Shown piece by piece: positions 12,001 through 22,989 of a DNA stretch of 64,000 nucleotides. Both the position numbers and the translations under genes were made by a program. Under the pieces are notes generated by a model. The model was not told where the DNA came from and searched no databases. It was given only the letters and a program-made list of their open reading frames with translations. The stretch spans positions 3,224,001-3,288,000 of the forward strand of contig BSBM01000865.1 in NCBI GenBank assembly GCA_027924585.1, in the 5' to 3' direction. This stretch comes from Larix kaempferi. Lineage: Eukaryota > Streptophyta > Pinopsida > Pinales > Pinaceae. The first letter of the stretch is position 1, and each line of letters begins with the position of its first letter.

Positions 12001-13702
12001 AAGTAAAACAAGCTATGGAGCTTGTCTACTTGGGATCTTTGCTAGCCCTTTAATGGCTGCAAATTTCAAGCTCTAGGACAGCCAAATATATCTTTTAAAT
12101 CAGATCTAATACTTCTTTAGAAAAAATTTGAAAGATTTCGACAACTTAAACTAGTTTTTTTGAAAGAAAGTACTAGTAAATCATAAAATTTGATTTTTTT
12201 TTTATAAATGAGAGAGAGAGGGATGGAACAAATCCTTGTTGAAAATCGAAGCTCTGAAGATGGTTCAGTGATGTTTGAAGAGACTATATCTGCAAATAAT
12301 GATTAGTAAAAAGCGGAAACAAACAAGATCCTGCTTCTTGACAACTCAAGAAGACACCTGCACATCACAGATCTCACCAAACAAAAGATTAAGTGTAGAT
12401 ATATATGCTCATAAGAAACTAAGCTGCTACAAATAAACAAATTTGACAAACAACTTATCTCATAGATGAGCACACCACACCCTTGAAGAATAAGACTTAT
12501 GCACAAGTCACCTTGGAAAAGCAATCAAGATACTTCATCCACATGTAACCAAAACACCACAAGCTGACCTCCAAAGTCTTCTTTTATTCAAAATGATAAA
12601 ACTATTACAATCATAAGTCAGCTGCTCCAATTCTCACTAGTGAACAATGGAGAGCATGCTTCAATTTATAGAGAAAATGGCTAAGGAAGGGAGGGCGCAC
12701 TTGATAAATGGAGAGAGGGAGCGTGGCATGGATGGTGGAGGGGAATGGGGCTGCCATCCCCTATTCTAGCTGCCCAATATGCAGCCCAAAACGTGCTACC
12801 ATATCAGCACAAATAGTGCTGCTCCTCCCTTAGATTATGGGCTGCCCACTACACAAATGCGCCCCCTCAAGCTAGTGAATGCGCCCCTCTCAAGTGGGCA
12901 TGAAATCCTCCACTATTGGGGCTGCCAAATACCTTCTAAATCAGCCCAATACATTCCTATAACCATGCTGATCCAAATCAGAGTTGTCATTACTCCAAAA
13001 AATTAATAATTTTTTTAAGTCATTTTTCACTTTTTTCATGACTTTTTGACTTTTTTGGGTTTTTGGGCCATAGGAAAATAATGAAGCACCCAAGCCTTAG
13101 GAAAAGTGGGTTTAGGGGTTTAGGGGGTACTCTGAGTTAGAAAACGAGTACCCCTAAGGCAAAAAATACCTCCAGACGCCCCAGATAGGCCAATTACAAA
13201 TTTTTTAATTGAACCATTAAAAAATGGCCCAATTTACGGAAAAATTAAAACTTGCCGAAAATTAAAAAAAAACACCTAGGGGGACTTAGACATGTCCATA
13301 TGACTCAAAATTAACGCCTAGCATGTTCATATACACTGACCCATAGACTCTAATAATTCCCTAAGGCCCGTCAGCCTCCCCAGGCATTCCAGCTTTGGAG
13401 GAGCAGGAGAAAAACCAATTAATTATGGAATGCAGTGATGCAAAACATAATAGATAGGTGAAAAAACTCCTTGGAATACCTGACTTGGCCAAAAAGTCCT
13501 AAGGAACCGAGTCTTTTACAAAACACCATGCTAGCACGTTTTTATTACAAACCCCGCAGGGCCATGGACATGTGGAAAAAAATTAAAAACGGGGGCCTTT
13601 AAAAGGCCAGCTGGACATCAAATCACCAAAATTGAACATGTGTCATGTTCTACTTTGCCCGCTCGCTTGATAATCCAACCAAGTACAACTTAGTTGGCAA
13701 CA
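9072..13702 (-). repeat. 3' LTR of the Tat element, interrupted by a hAT-like insertion
   Basis: It starts tgttgccgcctgg and ends gttggcaaca. The span is 4,631 bp. Removing the 1,476-bp insertion and one 8-bp duplication leaves 3,147 bp, the same as the 5' LTR. Differences from the 5' LTR include g/t near 9573, c/a near 9797 and ctt/cag near 13690. Short frames in both LTRs (9573-9773, 12303-12524) lack good starts and are treated as non-coding. Confidence 0.92.
10298..11773. mobile_element. non-autonomous hAT-like DNA transposon inside the LTR
   Basis: It is absent from the other LTR, so both ends are exact by comparison. An 8-bp target duplication, aaaaaata, flanks it (10290-10297 and 11774-11781). 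Ends are cagtgttcc on the left and ggaacattg on the right, i.e. imperfect inverted termini CA(G/A)TGTTCC. The 8-bp duplication and CA-start termini are typical of the hAT superfamily. Both subterminal regions are strongly GC-rich and made of ccccc/ggggg words (10310-10535 and 11655-11770), while the middle is AT-rich apart from gagcagaggaagccc-type repeats at about 10660-11180. No transposase frame exists, so it must have been moved by an enzyme supplied elsewhere. Confidence 0.88.
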
Positions 13703-13951
13703 TCTGGCTCCAACTGCGGGACGTGTGCTCGATCTAATTCAATTAGATAGAGTATGCGAGAATCCAAGAATCTCTGGTTCCTGCCACAAAATTAAAATGC
13801 ATCAGTCCCATATTTTTGCCAAATGAAACATAAGTTGCAACATTTATTTCAAAGCAAAACTAAAGTAAGTAAATGAAACTAATATACATCAATAATATAC
13901 AAAACATAATGTACAAAAATGCAAGGCAAAGGTTTAGAGATGGCCCTGCTA
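13703..13951 (-). other. 3' untranslated part of the Tat element
   Basis: This lies between the pol stop codon and the 3' LTR. On the minus strand the bases directly before the LTR are gttggagccaga, which is only weakly purine-rich, so the polypurine primer is not convincing by eye. No additional frame (env-like or otherwise) is present here, and there is no room for one. Confidence 0.5.
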
Positions 13952-16900
13952 TCAATCTGCCCCCGTGGGCATTAGGAAATCTTCTTTGAAAAACAGCTTG
14001 AGATGTTGCCCATTGACTGGGAGAGCCAACCTTTCTCCATCCATAGTGCAAAGGAAGAAAGAATTAACCCCTGCTGGTTCAGCTATAATATATGGTCCCA
14101 ACCATAGGCTATCAAACTTTCCATGCTTTCCTGGCTTATCCCTTCGCTTGTCCCATAGAAGAACCCAATCCCCTGGCTGAAAATCTTTTGGCTTGGCTGA
14201 CCTGTCAAAAGTTCTTTTAACCCTGTCCTGATTTCTGATACTTTGGTCTAAAGCCTTTCTTCTAGTCTCATCTAATTTCATAATTTGCTCAATTCTATTC
14301 TGCATACCATCATCATTTGACTCATAATCATGCAACATCTGATACACTGGCAACTGAATATGAATGGGAACAGAAACTTCCAAACCATAAACCAACTGAA
14401 AAGGGGTTTTCCCAGTAGCACGTTTTTGTGTTATTCTGTCGGCCCATATAGCAAATTTTATCTTAGAATCCCAAGACCTTTTGTTATCACCCACAGTTTT
14501 CTTTAAAATGTTCATTAAGGTCTTGTTGGTTGATTCAGCCAATCCATTTCCTTGGGGATAATAGTTGGATGAGTGGGAAAGGATTATACCATACTTGAAG
14601 CAGAATGCTGAAAAGGCCATGGAACTAAAACTAGGACCATTGTCAGTTGTTATCTTGGATGGCACCCCAAATCTAGTTATAATATGATTTTCAAGAAAGT
14701 CCATAACTACTTTATCAGTGGCATACTTAGTAGGGATTGCTTCCACCCACTTAGTGAAATAATCGGTGGCAGTTAGGATCCAGGTATATCCATTGCTTGA
14801 GTTTTCCTTAAACTGACCGATAAAATCAAGACCCCACTGTTGGAAAGGGGCTTGAACAACTACTGGCTCAAGAGGTAAAGTTGCCAATTTCTGTTTCCCA
14901 GTGAACAACTGACATTGGGGACAAGATCTGACAAACTTGTGCACATCAGCAAATAAAGTGGGCCAATAGTAACCTGATCTAAGGATCTTGTGGGCTGTGG
15001 TGTCTGCTGCATAATGCCCACCACAAAATCCAGTATGAAACTCAACCAGAAGTTTTTTGGAATCTGGTTCATCAACACATCTAAGAACTAAGCCATCAGG
15101 ATTTCTCCAACCTAATCCATTTTGAGTTATGCAATACTTAGTGGCTTTGAGTCTTAGAGACCTTCTTTTGTGACCAACAAGATGTTCAGGAGAAGTAAAA
15201 TTGTTAAGAAGGTAGATAATGTCGGAATACCATTGAGTTTGACTTAATCTTTGAAGCTCTTCAGATATGACAGGTGCTGACTCATTATTTTGACAAATCA
15301 TTCCTACAGCTTTCTCATTACTTTCTGTCATCATGCGTGCAAGACCTTGACCTTTGATTAACTTGGTAGGTTTTATCTCCAAGTCATACTCCTGTATTTT
15401 GGACACCCATTTTCCCCTTATACCAAGGCAATCCTGTTGAGCTAATATATCTTTAACAGCAGTATGAGGAACATAACCCACAACCTTGGAATACCCAATA
15501 TATATCCTGAAATGTTTCAAAGACTTAACAAGGGCATAAGCCTGTTTCTCCATTATAGTATATTTAAGCTCTGAATTTTGTAAAGCTTTACTAAAGAATG
15601 CTATGGGTTGTTCTTGGCCTTGGTCATTCTTCTGAAGTAAGACTCCGGCAATAGTATGCTCTGAAGCAAAGGAAAAAATTTGGAAATCTTTAGAATAATT
15701 AGGGCTTATCAACACAGGGGCTCTAGATATGGCATCCTTGATACCTGCAAAAGCTTCTCTTCCTTGCTTACTCCATTCAAACTTAGCATCTTTTTTGAGT
15801 AAGAGTTGTAAAGGCTTCATTAGCTCAGCTAGATTTGGAATAAATCTTCTAATGAAATTAATCTGGCCATTGAAGGATTGGAGAGCTTTGACATTGGTGG
15901 GGATAGGAACCCTTTTAATGGCCTCAACTCTTTCAGGATCAATTTTTACACCATCCTTAGTGATAACATGCCCTAACAGTTTGCCCTCATCAACACAAAG
16001 CACAGATTTAGCTGGATTTAAAGATATGCCATACTTTCTGCATCTCTCAAAAACCTTTCTAAGATGGCCAACATGATCTGATCTTTCTTTGCTATACACT
16101 GTTAAATCATCCTGATATATTTCAATAATTTTACCAATCAATCCATTAAAAGCAACATCCATAGCACGTTGAAAGGTAGCACCAGCATTAGTAAGACCAA
16201 AAGGCATTCTAAGGTACATGAAAGTGCCCCAAGGTGTGGTAAAAGTAGTTTTATGTTGATCCTCTTTGTTGACTAGCACTTGGTTATATCCTGAAAACCC
16301 ATCAAGAAAAGACATCAAGCCTGATCCAGTCACCTTCTGAAGTAAAGTGTCCATGCTTGGCAAAGGATAGTTATCTTTTAGGCATGCCCAGTTCAAGTTT
16401 CTAAAATCAATACACAATCTGATATCCCCATTCTTTTTTCTAACCACCACCAAGTTAGAACACCAAGAAGAATGTCTTGTTGGAGTAATGATGCCTGCTG
16501 CCAACATCTTTTGGAGTTCTTTGTAAACCATAGGAGCCAACTTGGGGTTTATTCGTCTCAGTTTTTGGCGAAAAGGCTTGATACCTGGTTTAAAAGGGAT
16601 TGTATGTTGAAAAATATCATCACGATAAGCCTTAAGTTCATCATAGCTGAAAGCAAATATATCCCTATATTCATAGATTAAGTCAATCAAGGCTTTTCTT
16701 TCTTCTTGAGATATTCCCTTTCCAATTTTTATCATCTTTGGTTCCTTCTCAGTCCCTATGTTTACTTCAATATACTCCCCTGGTTTTATTGAACCCTTTT
16801 TTCTTTTATGGCCATCTTGCCTGTCAAAGAGCTGTTCTAACCGGGTGATGCCCTTGGGGATTTTGTTCCTAGGTTGGTCCTCTTCTTCAGGATACTCTTT

Positions 16901-19510
16901 CCCTTCTTCCTTATAAGTGATTTTACAATCAGAAAATTCTTGAAGGTTATGGATGAAGTTGAGAATTTGCTTGTCACTATCAAACACTTGCCAATGATCG
17001 ATGTTGTCAGGGATTAAAGGTCTAAAGTTGATTTCAAATTTCCCATTCCCCTTTAATATTTCCTCAGTTGGTTGAAGTGTAGAAGCTGCCACAGCTAGTT
17101 CATCTGCCTCAATGTTTTCTTCTCTAGGAATTGCCATGATATTTAAAGCATCAAACCACTCCATAGTATCCCAGACAGCATTCCTATACTGTTTCAACCT
17201 TTGACTTTTGCAAGCAAATATGTTTTTAACTTGGGAAACCACTAAGTCAGAATCACCTTTAATAGACAAAATTTTAATCCCCATATCTTTGGCAATTTCT
17301 AACCCTTGCAAAAGGGCTTCATACTCAGCCACATTATTTGATGCATCAAACTCAAGTCTGAAAGCAAATTTGAAGGTTTGTTTAGAAGGAGAAGTTATGA
17401 CAATTCCAGCTCCTTTTCCATATCTTGAAGATGCCCCATCAAAACTCATCCTCCATACCCCATCCTTCTTTTCATCTTTGGATGCTTCTTTAAAAGGTGC
17501 TATGAAATTTGAACATATAGAATAGTTTCCAAAGTTGTCAGTTTGATGCGCAAATTCATTGGCCAGATTCTGTGGGTCTTCAACATGGAGTTTTCTAGCT
17601 TGTTCATTGTATAGCTTAACAGTTGTATGTTCTGATGCAGGGATAGTAGCATATGACCAATCCATCCTTATGTCTCCCCCTAAAGATGCAGCCCACTTTC
17701 TAGATAAAAGCATTCCCCAATTGTCTGGTACATCAATTACTACGACATCCATGGTTAAATGGACATCAGGATACTTGGCCAACCTAACAGGTAGATTTAT
17801 AATTATACCAATAGTATCAACTTCCCTTGAATCCATGGCACACACATTGTGATAGGGTCTAGTTGTCTTTAAGCCCAATTGATCCATAACTCTTTTGGTC
17901 ATAACATTTGAGGAAGCACCAGAGTCCAACATGCAATTGTGCACAAGCATATTATTGACAAGCAAGGAGACATAGAAGGGAGGGTGGTCTTCCTTGTGAG
18001 GGTCCACACTATGCAAAATAATCGGGTCATCTTTATGGTTAGGCTCTTCTCTAGTCTGGTTAAGATTAACTATCTCTGAGTCCATAGGAGCCTTGCCTTT
18101 TTCATGTTGAGGATGATCTATCACTTTCATAAGATTTTCTTTCAAGCTTGGGATTTTGATAAGGTCAGTAACAAGAACAGGAATCTTTGCAGAAGATAAC
18201 CATTGAGCCAAATCGACATGAATATTTTCAGAGTTGGAAGAAGGTGTTACCTTAGGGATATTCTGATTTGAGTTTGAGGTTCCAATATTGTTCTTTCTTT
18301 GATATGTTAGGCCTTTGAACTTTGACATCTCAAGAATCTTCTCTGGTGGAGGCATCTCACCAAATCTAAGGGTAGCTTTATCTTTCAAGTCCTGGCTGTA
18401 ACATCTAGCTTGTTCCCAAGTTTCCTTAGAGACCGGGTGAGTTTGACCCACAATATTGATATATTCAGGCTGGTTCTCAGGCTCGCTTGCTAATCTGACA
18501 CTGCTACTGGCTTCTGACGGATTCTGTTCCATTGACCATTTAAATATAGCACAAGTAGACTCTTCATGAAAACTATCACATGCCCTACAAAAGGGAGGAA
18601 TTTCTTCTGAAAGAGTATTTACAGTTTCCAAAGGATTTGGGGTCCTCTGATCTTGAAATGGAACTTTTCTCTGATATTGAGGCCTAGGAGCATATTGGGG
18701 CTTAGGCACATATTGATTTGAGACTTGGTGGTTTTGAGATCTTTCAATGGAGATCAACCTGTTCTGTATGGCTGTCATGTTGGAGGCTTGATTTGAAACA
18801 GCTTCTTTTAAGAGTTGGGCAATTTCTTTCAAAGGTTCCTTTGAAGGATCCTTGATCTCAGTGCTAATGGTTTTATCTTTACTCTCGCTTTGCTTCATAG
18901 GAACATTGGCCCTTGTGAAACCAGGAAGATGAGACTTGCCACAATTTAACATGTTCTTATCAATTTTCTCGGCCAATTCCATGGCCTTCTTTAGATCAGT
19001 AGGTTCTTTATCAGCTAATTGATATTTCAACTCTCCGCTAAAAGCTTCCATGTAGTAAATGAGGATGGAATTATCAGGTGGCTTGATATCAGCATGAAGT
19101 CTACCCACAATTTCATTGAATTTGTTGTTGAATTCTTCCATTGTCTCATTTTCATTTTTCTTAGTGTTGGTCAAGGCAGCTAGAAGGTAGCGGTCTTCTT
19201 TGATGTCCCCCCATTTGGCCAAGAAAGCAGTTTCAATTTCTTTGTAGGTCTTGTACTTGTCAGCTTCCAACTTGTTAAACCATTCATAAGCATTTTCTTC
19301 CAAAGATAAAGCAAACAACTTCATTTTTACATCTTCATGCTTGGCACCCAAGCACCACTTGTCAAAACAATGGCAAAAACGAGTTATATGGGATTTAGCA
19401 CTAATAGCATTATTTCCTTGAAAAGATGGCAACTTATCAATGGCCTTTTCAGGGATATCATGAGGGTAACCAATTATAGCAGTAAAATCATAAGGACCAA
19501 ACTCAGCCAT
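13952..19510 (-). CDS. Tat-type gag-pol polyprotein with RNase H before reverse transcriptase
   Basis: One uninterrupted frame, open from about 19729, with its first in-frame ATG at 19510 (MAEFGPYDF). The TTG-started version at 19663 gives 1,903 residues, used for the numbering here. Order: Gag core (about 90-250), a CX2CX3HX4C knuckle (about 358), aspartic protease (LDSGASS, about 579), RNase H (about 735-860), reverse transcriptase (about 1040-1220, active site YQDD near 1183), a second RNase H (about 1325-1450), then integrase with a zinc-binding H2C2 region (about 1530-1580) and D, D, E in GLDFIG, TDNG and NGLAES. The first RNase H keeps all four acidic residues (SFDGAS, NVAEYEAL, KGDSDL, IEADELA). 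The second has FAS for DAS, VPH for TDH and GQGLAR for the usual AD motif, retaining only the Glu in IMEKQAY. No chromodomain follows integrase. The upstream RNase H position is unusual. Confidence 0.92.
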   Translation of the reverse strand: MAEFGPYDFTAIIGYPHDIPEKAIDKLPSFQGNNAISAKSHITRFCHCFDKWCLGAKHEDVKMKLFALSLEENAYEWFNKLEADKYKTYKEIETAFLAKWGDIKEDRYLLAALTNTKKNENETMEEFNNKFNEIVGRLHADIKPPDNSILIYYMEAFSGELKYQLADKEPTDLKKAMELAEKIDKNMLNCGKSHLPGFTRANVPMKQSESKDKTISTEIKDPSKEPLKEIAQLLKEAVSNQASNMTAIQNRLISIERSQNHQVSNQYVPKPQYAPRPQYQRKVPFQDQRTPNPLETVNTLSEEIPPFCRACDSFHEESTCAIFKWSMEQNPSEASSSVRLASEPENQPEYINIVGQTHPVSKETWEQARCYSQDLKDKATLRFGEMPPPEKILEMSKFKGLTYQRKNNIGTSNSNQNIPKVTPSSNSENIHVDLAQWLSSAKIPVLVTDLIKIPSLKENLMKVIDHPQHEKGKAPMDSEIVNLNQTREEPNHKDDPIILHSVDPHKEDHPPFYVSLLVNNMLVHNCMLDSGASSNVMTKRVMDQLGLKTTRPYHNVCAMDSREVDTIGIIINLPVRLAKYPDVHLTMDVVVIDVPDNWGMLLSRKWAASLGGDIRMDWSYATIPASEHTTVKLYNEQARKLHVEDPQNLANEFAHQTDNFGNYSICSNFIAPFKEASKDEKKDGVWRMSFDGASSRYGKGAGIVITSPSKQTFKFAFRLEFDASNNVAEYEALLQGLEIAKDMGIKILSIKGDSDLVVSQVKNIFACKSQRLKQYRNAVWDTMEWFDALNIMAIPREENIEADELAVAASTLQPTEEILKGNGKFEINFRPLIPDNIDHWQVFDSDKQILNFIHNLQEFSDCKITYKEEGKEYPEEEDQPRNKIPKGITRLEQLFDRQDGHKRKKGSIKPGEYIEVNIGTEKEPKMIKIGKGISQEERKALIDLIYEYRDIFAFSYDELKAYRDDIFQHTIPFKPGIKPFRQKLRRINPKLAPMVYKELQKMLAAGIITPTRHSSWCSNLVVVRKKNGDIRLCIDFRNLNWACLKDNYPLPSMDTLLQKVTGSGLMSFLDGFSGYNQVLVNKEDQHKTTFTTPWGTFMYLRMPFGLTNAGATFQRAMDVAFNGLIGKIIEIYQDDLTVYSKERSDHVGHLRKVFERCRKYGISLNPAKSVLCVDEGKLLGHVITKDGVKIDPERVEAIKRVPIPTNVKALQSFNGQINFIRRFIPNLAELMKPLQLLLKKDAKFEWSKQGREAFAGIKDAISRAPVLISPNYSKDFQIFSFASEHTIAGVLLQKNDQGQEQPIAFFSKALQNSELKYTIMEKQAYALVKSLKHFRIYIGYSKVVGYVPHTAVKDILAQQDCLGIRGKWVSKIQEYDLEIKPTKLIKGQGLARMMTESNEKAVGMICQNNESAPVISEELQRLSQTQWYSDIIYLLNNFTSPEHLVGHKRRSLRLKATKYCITQNGLGWRNPDGLVLRCVDEPDSKKLLVEFHTGFCGGHYAADTTAHKILRSGYYWPTLFADVHKFVRSCPQCQLFTGKQKLATLPLEPVVVQAPFQQWGLDFIGQFKENSSNGYTWILTATDYFTKWVEAIPTKYATDKVVMDFLENHIITRFGVPSKITTDNGPSFSSMAFSAFCFKYGIILSHSSNYYPQGNGLAESTNKTLMNILKKTVGDNKRSWDSKIKFAIWADRITQKRATGKTPFQLVYGLEVSVPIHIQLPVYQMLHDYESNDDGMQNRIEQIMKLDETRRKALDQSIRNQDRVKRTFDRSAKPKDFQPGDWVLLWDKRRDKPGKHGKFDSLWLGPYIIAEPAGVNSFFLCTMDGERLALPVNGQHLKLFFKEDFLMPTGAD

Positions 19511-19663
19511 TTCAACAATAAGATTATTCAAATTATTTTCTGTGAATAAAAGGTGAATATCAGAAATTGACTGAGAACCAAGATCCTCAAGGGTTTTTCG
19601 AGAAGATAACTTGCTTTTCCTTCTATGATAGACCTTTTCAGGCTCAGGAAAGAACTGAAGCAA

Positions 19664-19842
19664 GTTCTGAGGATTCCTTCTTGTAAAACGCCTTGGTAGA
19701 TTTGTTGACAGTGGAGTCGCCAGATGTTCTTAGTCAATTTAAAAAATTCACTACATACATCAAACAAAGCGAAAACAAAAGGAAAACTCAAAAAGTCGTA
19801 TTCCGGGAATAGAAAGACTTATCCCCGGCAACGGCGCCAAAA
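19664..19842 (-). other. 5' leader of the Tat element
   Basis: This covers about 180 bases between the 5' LTR and the long frame. It holds the primer-binding site next to the LTR. The gag-pol frame is already open from 19729 without an ATG. If translation starts at the first in-frame ATG (19510), the leader is about 330 bases. Confidence 0.6.
19821..19839 (-). promoter_or_regulatory. primer-binding site matching tRNA-Asp
   Basis: The plus strand reads atccccggcaacggcgcca, identical to the 3' end of plant tRNA-Asp(GTC) including CCA. On the element strand it is therefore complementary to that tRNA. It lies three bases (aaa) from the 5' LTR edge at 19843. An Asp primer site is known for the Athila/Tat branch of plant Ty3/gypsy elements. 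Confidence 0.92.
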
Positions 19843-22800
19843 TGTTGCCGCCTGGTTCCACACCTGGGAAAATGCAGCAAAAGTCTTCAAGCTGCTGGTG
19901 TGGCCTTGGGGGCAAGTCAGAGTCAAGTGCTGTCACTTGGGACTCGACTCCTCCGTCTAGGCTTTCCTAGCGAAGCCAAGGGGGGTAGACCCTAAAAAAT
20001 TAAAAGAAACTAAAGCCTCTAATCTAGGAGTTAGAAAAAATACTTTTGCAACCAAGACAGACAACATATACCTTTTTCAAATAAAGAACATCATTTATCA
20101 TTTACTTCCCATTTAGAATAATCATCATTTCAACTGCATACTAGTCAACAATAAAATGAAATTTGCATCAGGACCAGTGCCTTGCTATGGAGTCAAATAA
20201 CAAATGCATAGACAGAAAAAGTAAATGTTGTGGAGTGTTCTTGGTTTATTTTAAAATTTAATGTGATGGTGATCTTTTTTATTAAGGCAGGTGGGTTCCC
20301 GATATACGCAAGGTACGGGGGAACATGTCCGGAAATTTGAAGCGTGTCTTCCCTCTCAGGCTTTAGGCTGGATCGGAGTCTCGAGGAGGTGTTCAGATGC
20401 TATACCAACGAGGGCAAGCCTAACGGTTTCCAAGAGGTCGCTATCCAGTTTTATCCCAAGCCTTCTGGGAAATTTGCCCACGACAACAAATTGCGTGTTG
20501 TGCCGGATTTTCACAAAAAGGGTTTTTTATTGGGGTGGTGTTAAGTCCTATTACTAGTCATCCACTCATTTCTGGTGTGTACCAACTGGATCAGACTAAG
20601 CTGCAAGTTGGCCACAGAGCATACGGGAGAAGACCTTGGTATATTTTTATAAAATTTTAAGAACCCAAATTTTATCTTTTTATAACCCCAAGAGTCTCTT
20701 TTCAGGCATGTATTTTGGGCAAGCCCTCATACAAAACCCTACTTCGGGAAAGCAAGGGGGGCGTTATGAGTTTGTAAAAAAAAATGTGAAAAGCTAGGTT
20801 GTGAGTGAACTTGTGGCCCGCCAGTGGAACGGACCAACAAGGTTTATTTTAATCCTAATTTATTTTATTTAATGCCGGAAAACAAAGAAATAAACTACTC
20901 TAACATTCACGCCATGAAAATGAGACGACACAGGCCACCCCTGGGGGGATGGGGTATGGGCGCTGGCTAGCCCACTTGCTCTCGTTTAAAGATGTTTACA
21001 ATGATATAGAGAAGTGCCCCAAGTCTACTTAATGTGACTTGGTGGCTTACAAAATTATAGAAAAAATATGACCGGTTTTGAAAAATATGGAAATTTGTCT
21101 TCCGGATCGCCTGGATGCTCGAAATTTTGCCAGCACTTCCTCCTACCTGCTCATCTTTTGCTGCAAACCAGCAAGCAATAATTAGTACAAGATGCCCAAA
21201 AACACTTTAAGAGTGTCTTTGGAACACCTCCTAAAAAAACCAAAATTTTCTAAGTAAAATTCTAAGTAAAAATGACGAAAAATAACCAAGTAAAACAAGC
21301 TATGGAGCTTGTCTACTTGGGATCTTTGCTAGCCCTTTAATGGCTGCAAATTTCAAGCTCTAGGACAGCCAAATATATCTTTTAAATCAGATCTAATACT
21401 TCTTTAGAAAAAATTTGAAAGATTTCGACAACTTAAACTAGTTTTTTTGAAAGAAAGTACTAGTAAATCATAAAATTTGATTTTTTTTTTATAAATGAGA
21501 GAGAGAGGGATGGAACAAATCCTTGTTGAAAATCGAAGCTTTGAAGATGGTTCAGTGATGTTTGAAGGGACTATATCTGCAAATAATGATTAGTAAAAAG
21601 CGGAAACAAACAAGATCCTGCTTCTTGCCAACTCAAGAAGACACCTGCACATCACAGATCTCACCAAACAAAAGATTAAGTGTAGATATATATGCTCATA
21701 AGAAACTAAGCTGCTACAAATAAACAAATTTGACAAACAACTTATCTCATAGATGAGCACACCACACCCTTGAAGAATAAGACTTATGCACAAGTCACCT
21801 TGGAAAAGCAATCAAGATACTTCATCCACATGTAACCAAAACACCACAAGCTGACCTCCAAAGTCTTCTTTTATTCAAAATGATAAAACTATTACAATCA
21901 TAAGTCAGCTGCTCCAATTCTCACTAGTGAACAATGGAGAGCATGCTTCAATTTATAGAGAAAATGGCTAAGGAAGGGAGGGCGCACTTGCTAAATGGAG
22001 AGAGGGAGCGTGGCATGGATGGTGGAGGGGAATGGGGCTGCCATCCCCTATTCTAGCTGCCCAATATGCAGCCCAAAACGTGCTACCATATCAGCACAAA
22101 TAGTGCTGCTCCTCCCTTAGATTATGGGCTGCCCACTACACAAATGCGCCCCCTCAAGCTAGTGAATGCGCCCCTCTCAAGTGGGCATGAAATCCTCCAC
22201 TATTGGGGCTGCCAAATACCTTCTAAATCAGCCCAATACATTCCTATAACCATGCTGATCCAAATCAGAGTTGTCATTACTCCAAAAAATTAATAATTTT
22301 TTTAAGTCATTTTTCACTTTTTTCATGACTTTTTGACTTTTTTGGGTTTTTGGGCCATAGGAAAATAATGAAGCACCCAAACCTTAGGAAAAGTGGGTTT
22401 AGGGGTTTAGGGGGTACTCTGAGTTAGAAAACGAGTACCCCTAAGGCAAAAAATACCTCCAGACGCCCCAGATAGGCCAATTACAAATTTTTTAATTGAA
22501 CCATTAAAAAATGGCCCAATTTACGGAAAAATTAAAACTTGCCGAAAATTAAAAAAAAACACCTAGGGGGACTTAGACATGTCCATATGACTCAAAATTA
22601 ACGCCTAGCATGTTCATATACACTGACCCATAGACTCTAATAATTCCCTAAGGCCCGTCAGCCTCCCCAGGCATTCCAGCTTTGGAGGAGCAGGAGAAAA
22701 ACCAATTAATTATGGAATGCAGTGATGCAAAACATAATAGATAGGTGAAAAAACTCCTTGGAATACCTGACTTGGCCAAAAAGTCCTAAGGAACCGAGTC

Positions 22801-22989
22801 TTTTACAAAACACCATGCTAGCACGTTTTTATTACAAACCCCGCAGGGCCATGGACATGTGGAAAAAAATTAAAAACAGGGGCCTTTAAAAGGCCAGCTG
22901 GACATCAAATCACCAAAATTGAACATGTGTCATGTTCTACTTTGCCCGCTCGCTTGATAATCCAACCAAGTACAACAGAGTTGGCAACA
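19843..22989 (-). repeat. 5' LTR of the Tat element
   Basis: It is 3,147 bp, with tgttgcc...ggcaaca termini, and is the uninterrupted partner of the LTR at 9072-13702. On the minus strand it carries a TATA-like box at 21951-21957 and an aataaaag motif at 21868-21875, about 75 bases downstream, which is a plausible U3/R layout. It serves as promoter for the polyprotein. Confidence 0.92.
21951..21957 (-). promoter_or_regulatory. probable TATA box of the Tat 5' LTR
   Basis: On the minus strand it reads tctataaattg, at the same relative place as tctataaattg in the oppositely oriented solo LTR (53358-53364). Both are followed by an aataaaag motif. Conservation in independent copies supports a core promoter, but the start site was not seen. 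Confidence 0.5.

Larger units (their letters stand above)
9072..22989 (-). mobile_element. complete young Ty3/gypsy retrotransposon of Tat type
   Basis: This is a full-length element of 13,918 bp, or 12,434 bp without its hAT passenger and that insertion's duplication. It has two LTRs with tgttgcc...ggcaaca ends, a primer site matching the tRNA-Asp 3' end, one long gag-pol frame and a perfect 5-bp target duplication, acacc (9067-9071 and 22990-22994). It is transcribed on the minus strand, so the right LTR is the 5' one. I counted about ten substitutions and no length difference between the LTRs once the hAT insertion is removed, roughly 0.3 percent, so insertion was recent. It landed inside an older LTR of its own broad family. 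Dual RNase H and the Asp primer site are Tat-lineage traits. Calling it potentially mobile is inference from the open frame and intact ends. Confidence 0.93.

Noticed and set aside
19821-19839. Sequence identical to a tRNA-Asp 3' end, as if part of a tRNA gene
   Set aside because: No upstream tRNA body is present. Position three bases from an LTR edge shows it is a primer-binding site.
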